Positions 1 through 7,232 of a stretch of 24,612 nt of DNA are shown here, piece by piece. Positions within the stretch are counted from its first letter, which is position 1, and every line of letters starts with the position of its first letter. The position numbers and the translations under genes are program-made. Source of the DNA: Verrucomicrobiales bacterium. GTDB lineage: Bacteria; Verrucomicrobiota; Verrucomicrobiae; Limisphaerales; UBA1100. The stretch lies in assembly GCA_002721895.1 (NCBI GenBank), contig PBLV01000041.1:1-24612 (forward strand), in the 5' to 3' direction. The notes under the pieces were generated by a model, which was not told the origin of the DNA, searched no databases, and saw nothing but the letters and a program-made list of their open reading frames with translations.

Positions 1-451
1 CACCCAAGTGCACGATGTAGCTTTGCGCTCCCTCGGACACGGTGCCGTCGCCCGCGAACACGCCGGAGCTGTTCTCGCTGGAGACCTCGGACTGGTTGGA
101 CTTCTTGCTGCCAGGATCGCAGGGCGAAAGAACCGCCTTGGCGGTCTTCATGTCACCGCCCACGCCACTGAACACAGTCTGAATATTGTCCACGCTATCC
201 GCGCCGCCATAACCACCGGAGGAAGCCGTTTCGCTGGAGCACTGCCACGGGAAATCACCCGCGTCCTCGTCAGAGGCAAAGGCGTTGAACGCACCAGCAA
301 TGGTCTTCAGGTTGTTGGAGCACTTCACGCGGTTGGCCTTCTGGCGCGCCTTGGCCAGAGCCGGGAGCAGCATGCTCGCCAAAATGCCGATTATGGCTAC
401 CACCACCAGCAACTCAATCAGGGTAAATCCCTTGGTTTTTTGTGTTTTCAT
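1..451 (-). CDS. Type II secretion-type pseudopilin (prepilin), 5' part only
   Basis: The first 150 codons are present; the 3' end lies outside the window. The N-terminus [20 protein letters not shown] is a textbook class III signal: a short basic leader, Gly8 before the prepilin peptidase cut, Glu at mature position 5, and a hydrophobic helix of about 20 residues ending near [12 protein letters not shown]. The following [12 protein letters not shown] stretch is typical of the large pseudopilin families of Verrucomicrobiota, Lentisphaerota and Planctomycetota. Such proteins are inserted in the inner membrane, trimmed by a PilD-type peptidase and assembled into pseudopili or used as surface proteins; the exact role is unknown because these genomes carry many paralogues. 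The body is Gly/Ser/Asp rich with two visible cysteines (in PWQCSS and LSPCDP). The ATG at 451 is preceded by an A-rich tract with only a weak ribosome site. The gene stands alone behind a long AT-rich spacer. Confidence 0.9.
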   Translation of the reverse strand, partial: MKTQKTKGFTLIELLVVVAIIGILASMLLPALAKARQKANRVKCSNNLKTIAGAFNAFASDEDAGDFPWQCSSETASSGGYGGADSVDNIQTVFSGVGGDMKTAKAVLSPCDPGSKKSNQSEVSSENSSGVFAGDGTVSEGAQSYIVHLG

Positions 452-762
452 GTTCTTTTTTGGGTTGTGTGCCTGTCTCCTGTCCGTACTCGTTCAGAAA
501 ACCCAGCGCAGTTAGGTCATAGAAACAAAAGCATGTGATGTGCCATGGCCGAAAAAAATCAGTTAAGCTGAAAAATTCGGAAATTATCTGAAAAAATAAG
601 TGCTATTTTTTGAAAAATTATTCAAAAAATGCATTTTAAAGGCTTTACCAAGAAAAAATTGCGTAAATTATTTTGGGCTAAGCGTGAATTTCGCGAACCA
701 TTCATTTGAAAGGATCCCAGTCAAAAAAGAAAATTTTTACGAACTAGACGCAAAAAACGCCC
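452..762. other. AT-rich intergenic spacer
   Basis: About 310 bp between the MORN lipoprotein gene and the pseudopilin gene, both on the minus strand. It is far richer in A and T than its surroundings, with many A and T runs. No convincing coding frame is present. It must hold the promoter and 5' leader of the pseudopilin gene, but I cannot pick a single -35/-10 pair with confidence. A perfect inverted repeat lies at 605-630. The T run at 753-758 (read on the minus strand) directly after the lipoprotein stop codon could be a weak terminator. Confidence 0.6.
605..630. repeat. Perfect AT-rich inverted repeat (10-bp arms, 6-bp centre)
   Basis: ATTTTTTGAA at 605-614 is the exact reverse complement of TTCAAAAAAT at 621-630, with six bases between. 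It lies in the spacer upstream of the pseudopilin gene and about 130 bp downstream of the lipoprotein stop. It could be a binding site for a dimeric regulator, a weak transcription end, or chance pairing in AT-rich DNA. Confidence 0.45.
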
Positions 763-1317
763 TCAGTTAGGCTTCGCAATGCGTCTACCGTCGGAGCCCC
801 AGCCCTCTTCGCTCAAGTCAAGAGCCGCGCCTTCCGCGGTCCAGCCCTTCTTGTTGATGACCACGCCGCGATCCCACAGAACCGCCCAGCGGAGTTCCCC
901 GTTTTCGTGCCATTGCACCTCCAGACCGTCAGGTACGCCAAAGGTCCAACTGGTTTCGTATTGCTTTTGGCCATTCTCGTGCCAACCGCGAGCCATGCCG
1001 TGCAGCAGCCCCACCTGAAGGGATTCCCGTGTCCGCAACCGGCCATTGGGGAAACGGGTGATGGCGGAACCGGTGTAGGGCTGTTTCTGGTTGTCCTTTC
1101 TGACCCAGATGTTGATAGCGCCCTGATAGTGTTCGCTTTCAATCCCCGCGTAGTATTCCGGCCCCAAGGTGTAGGGGGGCAGGGCAAGCAACTGAGTGGT
1201 CTTGTCGACTTCCGGAACTTTCTGGCCTTCCCCGCCCTCGTAGGTGCTAGGCGAATCTCCACCACAACCCAACATCAATGCCAGAGCCAAGGTGGGGGGT
1301 GGAAACAGCATCCTCAT
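763..1317 (-). CDS. MORN-repeat lipoprotein
   Basis: A protein of about 184 residues. The N-terminus MRMLFPPPTLALALMLGC has a short charged start, a hydrophobic core and a cysteine at residue 18 after Gly, followed by GGDS, so it is probably a lipoprotein exported and anchored in a membrane. The C-terminal half carries MORN-variant repeats (YwqK-like): segments around NGRLRTRES, WHENGQKQYE and WHENGELRWA, each followed by a G-rich turn. These repeats form a beta sheet and are often labelled antitoxin-like by databases, but no toxin partner is next to it. The frame stays open upstream to 1503, but that stretch contains a strong minus-strand terminator (1383-1417), so a start at 1317 (or ATG at 1311) is preferred. 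Function unknown. Confidence 0.75.
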   Translation of the reverse strand: MRMLFPPPTLALALMLGCGGDSPSTYEGGEGQKVPEVDKTTQLLALPPYTLGPEYYAGIESEHYQGAINIWVRKDNQKQPYTGSAITRFPNGRLRTRESLQVGLLHGMARGWHENGQKQYETSWTFGVPDGLEVQWHENGELRWAVLWDRGVVINKKGWTAEGAALDLSEEGWGSDGRRIAKPN

Positions 1318-1382
1318 TGGCGTTACTCTGTCCAAGCGAGCGGCTTTCGTCAAATCTTCGTATCCGCATGCCGCACAAAACC

Positions 1383-1417
1383 AAAAACCGCCGGGGGTGA
1401 CAAGGAACCCCCAGCGG
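1383..1417 (-). terminator. Rho-independent terminator after the phosphonate-linked minus-strand gene series
   Basis: Arms 1388-1398 and 1407-1417 pair over 11 positions with one mismatch, around an 8-base loop. Read on the minus strand the GC-rich hairpin is followed by TTTTTGGTTTT (from 1387 downward). It sits about 130 bp past the stop of the PpiD-like gene and upstream of the lipoprotein gene start, so it separates the two transcription units. Confidence 0.75.
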
Positions 1418-1548
1418 CAAAACACTGCCGAGAGCCAAGGGAACAGTACCCACAGCAGCGTGTCCCCCCTTGTGGGCGGACGGGTATCGTCTATCATGGA
1501 CAAGGCTGGGCCTCAAGATCGGACCGGGGTTTGTGAATAAGAAATCCG

Positions 1549-3780
1549 CTACGGCAACCGTTGCCGAAGGCCCGAGGCCAGCCTCGCCCAGTAGCCCACA
1601 GGGTCGGTTTCAATGACTTCCTGACAAAGCTTCGAATCCTGTTCTCTTGCAGCCAAGCCCAGTCGGGCAATGACCCCGGGCAATCCGTGCGGATGATCCT
1701 TGATGACCCGACGATAGGCATCCGATGTGCCGGGGTCATCCTGAGAATCCAGACACACCGCCAGTCCCAAGCGGGCCACCGGCGTCAACGGGTCAACCTT
1801 GGCGCTTGCCAACGCCTCAAAATGACTGGCCGCCTCGGCGGGCTTGCCGGTTCGATACAAGGTAACCGCGCCGATCAAGGCCGCACGGCGCGCGGCGGCG
1901 GTGCCGGGGTGACTGTCGGCCATCTTCAACCAAGTAGCGGCCGGGATGACGTTGGTGGAGATGCCGGTGCGGAGCAGGGCATCATTGGCGGCCAAGGACT
2001 CGCCCGGAAGGGCGGCCGGCGCGGACAAAGTCTCCGCGCCCAAAGGCTCCGGCCATTCGCGCAAACGCTGCCGGGCGGCCGTCACCGCATTGGCTTGCGA
2101 GGCATCGCCGCCTTTCAAGTCCACGAAAAACGCCAAACGCAACCGCTCCCATTCGGACAGAAACCAGCCACGCGGCCCCGGTGCCACCGAGTAGCCCGCC
2201 GGGGAATGCACCCCCGGCTGGCGCGCGGCGGCCAACCCGCCCGCCAGCAGCTCTTCGCGGTAGCCTTTAAATTTATCCCGCGACACCTCGGGAGTGGGCG
2301 GGGTCCGTGTTTTCAAATGCAGGATGAAGCCGCCCCAAGGCTGGGGCACAAACTCGCCCACCGCAGGCGCCGACCCATGCAACAACGCATTCGCCGCTGC
2401 CTGCGCCACACCGATCGAAACCGGCTGCTGGATGGGGGATTTCGGCCATTCCAAATCCGCCAAGGCAAAGGAGGGCAGGGACTCCACCTCCAGCTTTACG
2501 CTGGCCGCCACGGCCTCAATTGTCTCGCCCTTGGCCATGCGGTTGGTCAGCATCTGGTAAAACCCACGGCCGCGTTTCACCGCCGCCTGCTGCGCCTGCT
2601 CCGTCACGAATTCCGCCCGAATCACCTTGAGCCGTTCAGCGCCCAAGTCGGAAAACTTGGGCGTGGGCGGCTGGAACCTGCGGGCCAACCCCACCAAACT
2701 CAACGCATCCTCTTCATAAACCGCGCCACTCGCCAGCTGACCCGGTTCCAACGAAGCCGCCATGCGTGCCACCGGCCCCGAGCCCACTGCCAAGGTCAGA
2801 CCCTCCACCTCCAACTTAGGCTCCGCCTTGTCCGCGGCCATCACGGCCCGCAACCGCGCCACGTCGGACTTCACGCCCTTGAGCACCTCGGCGCTGATGA
2901 CATTAAACCGCCGTTGCGCCAGCAGCATCCGCCGGATTTTCGGGTAAACCTCCTCGGCCGGCAACGGCTTGCCTTCCTTGTCCTTGAACACCTCCGCGCC
3001 GCGCTCCTTGTAAATGGCTCGCACACTTTTCTCCAGAGATTCCAGAGGCTTTTGCGAGACTTCCTCGTAAAGCGAAAATGGAATGCGGACCCGGACCACT
3101 TCCAGTTGCTCAGGCAGTCGAAACAGTTTCAGGTTCTTGTTGTAAAAAGCCTCCAACGCAGCGGGTGTGGCCTGGATATCCGCCACGTGGTTGGTGGATG
3201 GAAAGCGGATCACCTCCGCCCCAAACTCCTCATGATCGCGTGCAAACAATTCCCCCACCACACGCCCGGGCAACAGTGCCCCCGCCAAGCTCATCAGTTT
3301 GTTCATGTGAATCAACGCCAGCTCGTTGGCCACAAAACGGTCCCAGTCCTCCACCGTCAACCCATTGGCTGGCAGTATCTGTTCCAAGAATCGCTGGTGC
3401 CCAGTCGTGTTCACCTTGCCGTCCGAGGTGGTAAACCGTCGCGCCTGCTCCGCTTTTAAAACATCGTGACCAAACCCGATGCCCAGTTGACGCGCGAGGA
3501 TCAGTTGTTGCAGGCGCACCTGGGTATCGAACTCCAGCCGGCTTAAGTCCGCCGTGCCATCCCCGTCCAAGTCCTCGCCCGGCAGAGCATCCACATCCGT
3601 CACGCCGAGCGTCAGGTAGCCCAGCCGCACCTCGCGTTGCACCCGTTCACCCGCCTGCTGGTTGGGATTCGCCGGCGCGACCTTGGGGGGCTTGGCTTGA
3701 GGCTTGGGTGCCTCCTCCTTTTTATCCCCACAACCTGAAATCCAGAAAACGAAAACCAACAGCAAACACGCGCCACGCAT
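1549..3780 (-). CDS. SurA/PpiD-like peptidylprolyl isomerase-family lipoprotein with C-terminal helical repeats
   Basis: About 743 residues. The N-terminus MRGACLLLVFVFWISGC ends in a clear lipobox (ISGC), followed by a charged, Pro/Lys-rich linker, so the mature protein is lipid anchored outside the cytoplasmic membrane. Residues about 45-330 resemble the SurA/PpiD N-terminal chaperone region: the segment EAFYNKNLKLFRLPEQLEVV matches the usual 'YxxNxxxFxxPExxxV' turn before the parvulin domain. I cannot recognise a complete parvulin domain. Around residues 70-84 there is an acidic DLDGDGTAD loop resembling a calcium-binding EF-hand/dockerin loop, but without the final Glu in place. The last 200 residues look like TPR-type helices. 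ATG at 3780 is chosen; GTG at 3786 is equally possible. It is the last gene of the series, 37 bp after the membrane-protein gene. Role inferred: periplasmic folding or assembly. Confidence 0.75.
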   Translation of the reverse strand: MRGACLLLVFVFWISGCGDKKEEAPKPQAKPPKVAPANPNQQAGERVQREVRLGYLTLGVTDVDALPGEDLDGDGTADLSRLEFDTQVRLQQLILARQLGIGFGHDVLKAEQARRFTTSDGKVNTTGHQRFLEQILPANGLTVEDWDRFVANELALIHMNKLMSLAGALLPGRVVGELFARDHEEFGAEVIRFPSTNHVADIQATPAALEAFYNKNLKLFRLPEQLEVVRVRIPFSLYEEVSQKPLESLEKSVRAIYKERGAEVFKDKEGKPLPAEEVYPKIRRMLLAQRRFNVISAEVLKGVKSDVARLRAVMAADKAEPKLEVEGLTLAVGSGPVARMAASLEPGQLASGAVYEEDALSLVGLARRFQPPTPKFSDLGAERLKVIRAEFVTEQAQQAAVKRGRGFYQMLTNRMAKGETIEAVAASVKLEVESLPSFALADLEWPKSPIQQPVSIGVAQAAANALLHGSAPAVGEFVPQPWGGFILHLKTRTPPTPEVSRDKFKGYREELLAGGLAAARQPGVHSPAGYSVAPGPRGWFLSEWERLRLAFFVDLKGGDASQANAVTAARQRLREWPEPLGAETLSAPAALPGESLAANDALLRTGISTNVIPAATWLKMADSHPGTAAARRAALIGAVTLYRTGKPAEAASHFEALASAKVDPLTPVARLGLAVCLDSQDDPGTSDAYRRVIKDHPHGLPGVIARLGLAAREQDSKLCQEVIETDPVGYWARLASGLRQRLP

Positions 3781-3817
3781 GCCCACAGGTTAGCCCGACC
3801 GCAGCCGCGTGGCAATC

Positions 3818-4378
3818 TCAGCGGCGCTTTCTCTTGCGCCGACTTTTCCGCTGGACTTCCCCCGCCAGTTGGGCCGGCACGGCGCTGGTCACCAGCTCAT
3901 CCACCCATTGGCGCACCTCCACCAGCTGGCGCAGTTGTGACAAGAGAAAGAACCCCAACAGCACCGACCCCATCGCCACACCGGCTGGCCCGGCCTCAAA
4001 GTTGCGCGAGGTTTCGATCAATCCCCAAAACCCCCGGTAGCCCAAGACATAAAACCCAAGCAGATAAGGCAACAGCACACCCAGTGTGGTCAACACATAA
4101 AACTGCCGGCGGCGTGATCCCGCCGCAAACATCACCGCCGTGAAGTTGTAAACCCAAACCGCTGCCGCCGAGAGGATCGCCCCTGTCATTAACACGATGC
4201 AGTGCACCGACAACCCAACACTCAACGCCTCCACCAGCCCCAAAGCGAATACCACACCCAGCGAAGCCAGCGCCAGCCGCGCCGTGTGTCGTGTCATCTC
4301 CGCCACGTGCTTCGCGAAATCCATCGAGGGCACTGAAACCCCATCCGGAACGTTGAAAGCCTCCTTGTCCCCCGCCAC
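3818..4378 (-). CDS. Unknown four-helix membrane protein
   Basis: 186 residues from a GTG start (an in-frame ATG at 4324 would give a protein 18 residues shorter). I do not recognise the family. Four hydrophobic segments can be seen: about residues 36-57 (LALASLGVVFALGLV), 60-84, 95-115 (VLTTLGVLLPYLLGFYVLGY) and 132-150 (AGVAMGSVLLGFFLLSQL). The C-terminus ends in a highly basic tail, QRKSRRKRKRR, which suggests a cytoplasmic end touching acidic lipid or nucleic acid. It lies 9 bp after the nucleotidyltransferase gene, within the tight minus-strand series, so it is probably co-expressed with the phosphonate-linked genes. A role in membrane lipid handling is only a guess from position. Confidence 0.65.
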   Translation of the reverse strand: MAGDKEAFNVPDGVSVPSMDFAKHVAEMTRHTARLALASLGVVFALGLVEALSVGLSVHCIVLMTGAILSAAAVWVYNFTAVMFAAGSRRRQFYVLTTLGVLLPYLLGFYVLGYRGFWGLIETSRNFEAGPAGVAMGSVLLGFFLLSQLRQLVEVRQWVDELVTSAVPAQLAGEVQRKSRRKRKRR

Positions 4379-4387
4379 GTCCGCAGC

Positions 4388-5152
4388 CTAACCCGCCGCG
4401 CCGTTTGGCGCAAATTTTTCAAGCGCCACCGCGTAGTCTTCCGGCGTATCTATCTCCACCCATTTATCCGAGGGCTCATGATGACACGCCACGTCGTGAT
4501 TGGGCAAAAACCGGTTCAGCAGGTGTTCCCAGTTCAGCATCACATTTTCAGGCCGCGCCAAAAATCCCGCCGCCGCCGAAGCCAAGGCTTCGCATGACGA
4601 CGCATCAAATTTTAACACCCCAATCGCTTCACCCGCAAACTCATGACGGGCCAGCTCCTCCGCCGTGACCGCGCGTTTGTCAATTGTCATCCGAACGCAA
4701 CCACGTCCATCCACCAGAGCCTTCGCACACTCAATATCCTCCAGTGACGATGGCCCCACCAAAATGGCATCCGCCGCCGGGGCCTCCATGAATTTCCTTA
4801 AAATCCCCGGTTCATAAATCAAGTCCGCATCAAAAATCACCGCCGCCCCAGCCGCCGCCTCAAGCCCCAGCCACAGCGAGTGCGTATTGCCTTTCGTAGC
4901 GAATTCCTCATTGTCCACCCACACAATCTCCAGCGGAGGGTTGAGCGCCGCCACCGCCTCGCGCACTTGACCCTGCCCATATCCCACCACGAGCGCCGCC
5001 CGTCGCAAGCCCGCCTCTGCCCAAGCCTCAAAATGCCGTGCCAACAAGCTGCGCCCATGCAGATCCAACAACACCTTGGGCGCATTCGTCATGCCCGCGA
5101 TGCGTGTGCCCTGGCCCGCGGCCAACAGGATGGCAGTGTGGCCGTCGTTCAC
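4388..5152 (-). CDS. Sugar-phosphate/CTP-type nucleotidyltransferase (LicC/IPCT/PntC-like)
   Basis: 254 residues with the nucleotidyltransferase signature near the start: LAAGQGTR at 10-17 and APKVLLDLHG at 24-33. The metal-binding DADLIYEPGIL is at 108-118, and a C-terminal WVEIDTPEDYAVA segment supplies the second metal-site Asp. Together these match the cytidylyltransferases that activate small phosphorylated alcohols (LicC for phosphocholine, IPCT for inositol phosphate, PntC for phosphonates). The exact substrate cannot be read from sequence. The start is GTG at 5152 and overlaps the TGA of the upstream dioxygenase gene as GTGA, which implies translational coupling. Since the PEP mutase fusion already carries one nucleotidyltransferase domain, this second enzyme may activate a different headgroup or a hydroxylated form of it. 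Confidence 0.85.
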   Translation of the reverse strand: MNDGHTAILLAAGQGTRIAGMTNAPKVLLDLHGRSLLARHFEAWAEAGLRRAALVVGYGQGQVREAVAALNPPLEIVWVDNEEFATKGNTHSLWLGLEAAAGAAVIFDADLIYEPGILRKFMEAPAADAILVGPSSLEDIECAKALVDGRGCVRMTIDKRAVTAEELARHEFAGEAIGVLKFDASSCEALASAAAGFLARPENVMLNWEHLLNRFLPNHDVACHHEPSDKWVEIDTPEDYAVALEKFAPNGAAG

Positions 5153-6114
5153 GGGTTCACCCAGAATCGGCAGTATGTTCGTTTTAACGGCGCATCCCCG
5201 CCAGAGGCCAACCGATCCTCGATGGACACCGTTCCCAGGTTGTCCCGAAAAGAGGTCCGGCCGTGGAAAATACTCTTGTCATTCACCACCACCGTCTCTC
5301 CCGCGCACAGCCGGCACCGGAACTGAAATGCCGGGTTTGCCAGCGACTCATCCAGCCGATCCAACGCCGCCACCACATCCTCCGCCAAAGGCGCGCCCCT
5401 TAGCCGTCCCGCTTCCTCGAGGTAATCCCGCAAATACCGCCATTCCGGACGCCCCTCCATCAACCGCAGTACAGGTTCCTCATAAAATTCCCCCGGACGC
5501 ACACCCTTGTATTCCCAAACCCGGTCCTGCTTTAAAATCTCCACTGTTTCCGGCGCATTCTCCGCCAAGTCACGAAACACCGTATGGCCGTCCAGCAACA
5601 CACTCTCACCTCCCTCCGCTGCAGGTGCCGCGCAATGCAGCAGGAAAAATTCGTACCCTTCCTTCAGGTTCACCCCATCCGTGTGGAACGATCCCCCTTG
5701 CCGGGTTTGCGAATAGCGCGCCCCCTCCTCCATGCGGCCTCCGCGGTCGGTGATGATGTAAAACAGGTGGCCCTGTTCGTTCTGAGCCAGCGGTCGGCCC
5801 AGCGCCTGGCTCATCAGCCATGGCACCGCCAACTGTTGCTCCAGCGAAAGCCCTTTGATGGGCTGTGCCACGACCACCCGATGCCCCGTGCGCGCTTCCT
5901 TCTTCAGCGCCATCATGTCTTTCATGAAGGACGGCAATGAGCCCGGGTCCAGTTTGATCCCCTCCAAGTCCTGCGGCGTTTCCAGCCGATCAAAAATCGT
6001 CTGCTGCTTCTCCAGGGACACACGAACCTCCATCGTGGCTTCTTCGGAAAATGCAAACCGCACTTTCGCTGGATCCAGCGACGCATCCCAACCAGTCACA
6101 ACTGTCCCATCCAT
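5149..6114 (-). CDS. TauD/TfdA-family Fe(II)/2-oxoglutarate-dependent dioxygenase
   Basis: 321 residues. The iron-binding triad is visible: HTD at 144-146 (in SFHTDGV) and His284 in FHGRTSFRD, with the 2-oxoglutarate-binding Arg near 316 (RTYCRFWV). Enzymes of this fold hydroxylate, desaturate or cleave small molecules using O2 and 2-oxoglutarate. The first 60 residues resemble the extra N-terminal strand region of gamma-butyrobetaine-hydroxylase-like members. An upstream GTG at 6129 is in frame, but ATG at 6114 has a far better ribosome site and is chosen. Its stop overlaps the start of the cytidylyltransferase gene, linking the two activities. Inference: it oxidises a phosphonate or lipid headgroup, for instance C1 hydroxylation. 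Known AEP and HEP hydroxylases PhnY and DhpA are related but belong to the PhyH branch. Confidence 0.88.
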   Translation of the reverse strand: MDGTVVTGWDASLDPAKVRFAFSEEATMEVRVSLEKQQTIFDRLETPQDLEGIKLDPGSLPSFMKDMMALKKEARTGHRVVVAQPIKGLSLEQQLAVPWLMSQALGRPLAQNEQGHLFYIITDRGGRMEEGARYSQTRQGGSFHTDGVNLKEGYEFFLLHCAAPAAEGGESVLLDGHTVFRDLAENAPETVEILKQDRVWEYKGVRPGEFYEEPVLRLMEGRPEWRYLRDYLEEAGRLRGAPLAEDVVAALDRLDESLANPAFQFRCRLCAGETVVVNDKSIFHGRTSFRDNLGTVSIEDRLASGGDAPLKRTYCRFWVNP

Positions 6115-6124
6115 GCTCACCTCC
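6115..6124 (-). promoter_or_regulatory. Strong Shine-Dalgarno deciding the dioxygenase start
   Basis: On the minus strand GGAGGTGAGC lies directly before ATG at 6114, an almost full match to the anti-Shine-Dalgarno sequence at normal spacing. It lies inside the longer GTG-initiated frame and argues for 6114 as the true start. Confidence 0.75.
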
Positions 6125-6170
6125 GCCACTCAACCCATCCCATCAACCCAGCGCAACGAAAAACCATTCC

Positions 6171-7232
6171 TTAATCCTCCAGCCGTTCCGCCCGCGCCGC
6201 ATCCTCCACCGATTCCATTTCCTCCGCCTCACTTCGCACCCGCTCCGTCAAACCCCGCAGACTGGCCTCGCTGTGGTATAGGAAACCCCACCCCAACGCC
6301 GTGAATGCCAGGTCGCGCCCGCGACGAATAATCGCATACTGAACCCCCAACTCCTTCGGCAGTCCAAACATCATGAACAACGCCATCACGCTGAACTCCT
6401 GAACACCGAACGCGCCCGGCACAACGGTGTTAAACCCCTTTGCCACCCCGATGAACGCCTCAATCACCAGCGCCTCGTGAAAAGACACCGGCGTGCCCAG
6501 CGCATACGACACTAGCAAAATCTCAAACGTGTCAAAAACCCAACCCACCAAGTACAGCAAGGTGCACTTCACAAACCGCCGCCGACTTTGCGTGTAAAAG
6601 GAGGATATCGCCTCGTCCATTCTCCGCAATCCGTCCTCGCGCGCATCCAGTGACCGCAACCGCAACCCCAGCCGCCGCACCCAACCCAGCAGCGTCATGA
6701 ACATCCCGCGTGCCTGCAGTTTAAAAAGCAGCGCCATCACCACAAACCCACACGCCGCCATTCCCCCGAAGACGTATTTTGCCACCACTTGCTCGGCCGG
6801 CAAAGCCACCGCCGCGATCAGGGCACCCATCGCGATGAAGGTCGATTGCGCCACCGACTGCGCCGTCTTCGAGCGCACCGCCGCCGCCGTGCTGTTCACC
6901 ACCGGCACCCCGCGCTTGTTCAACAAATAGACCTTCGCCGCCTCGCCCCCCACGTAAAGGCTGGGGATCACATTGTTCACCGCCTCCCCCGCCAGCCGCA
7001 CATACCACATCACCCGGTACGGCACTTTTTCCGCCACCTCCCGTGTGAACGTGTGTCGCCAGCCCAGCGTATCGATGCTGAACACCGTCGCGTACGGCAC
7101 CAGCACTACCGCCGCCCACCAACCCAGCCCTTTGAACGCTTTGGCAATCTGGTCCACCCCCGCGTTGTGAATGAAGAATCCAAACAGGCCCAGACCCAAG
7201 ACCAACAGCAGGATGCGCAGGCCCCGGTTCAT
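6171..7232 (-). CDS. UPF0104/lysylphosphatidylglycerol synthase transmembrane-type protein (flippase-like)
   Basis: 353 residues, strongly hydrophobic, with about eight membrane segments beginning at GLRILLLVLGLGLFGFFI. The pattern of the family is visible: an early segment with RLAGEAVNNVIPSLYVGGEAAKVYLL (about 99-124) and a later GFNTVVPGAFGVQEFSVM segment (about 265-282). These match the UPF0104/AglD/MprF-flippase-type membrane domain, whose members flip or modify lipids and lipid-linked sugars. The ATG at 7232 overlaps the TGA of the CDP-alcohol phosphotransferase gene as ATGA. The longer frame to 7319 would run deep into that gene and is rejected. The coupling suggests it handles the product of the phosphotransferase, for example moving a headgroup-bearing lipid across the membrane; this is inference. 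Confidence 0.8.
   Translation of the reverse strand: MNRGLRILLLVLGLGLFGFFIHNAGVDQIAKAFKGLGWWAAVVLVPYATVFSIDTLGWRHTFTREVAEKVPYRVMWYVRLAGEAVNNVIPSLYVGGEAAKVYLLNKRGVPVVNSTAAAVRSKTAQSVAQSTFIAMGALIAAVALPAEQVVAKYVFGGMAACGFVVMALLFKLQARGMFMTLLGWVRRLGLRLRSLDAREDGLRRMDEAISSFYTQSRRRFVKCTLLYLVGWVFDTFEILLVSYALGTPVSFHEALVIEAFIGVAKGFNTVVPGAFGVQEFSVMALFMMFGLPKELGVQYAIIRRGRDLAFTALGWGFLYHSEASLRGLTERVRSEAEEMESVEDAARAERLED

Noticed and set aside
1318..1503. N-terminal extension of the MORN lipoprotein with a CAACGYED zinc-ribbon-like stretch
   Set aside because: A strong minus-strand terminator lies inside it, and a proper lipoprotein signal starts at 1317, so the extension is probably not translated.
1561..3459. 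Long plus-strand open frame of 632 codons
   Set aside because: It is the antisense shadow of the PpiD-like gene: rich in Arg, Gln, His and Gly with no signal or motif, while the opposite strand encodes a coherent lipoprotein.
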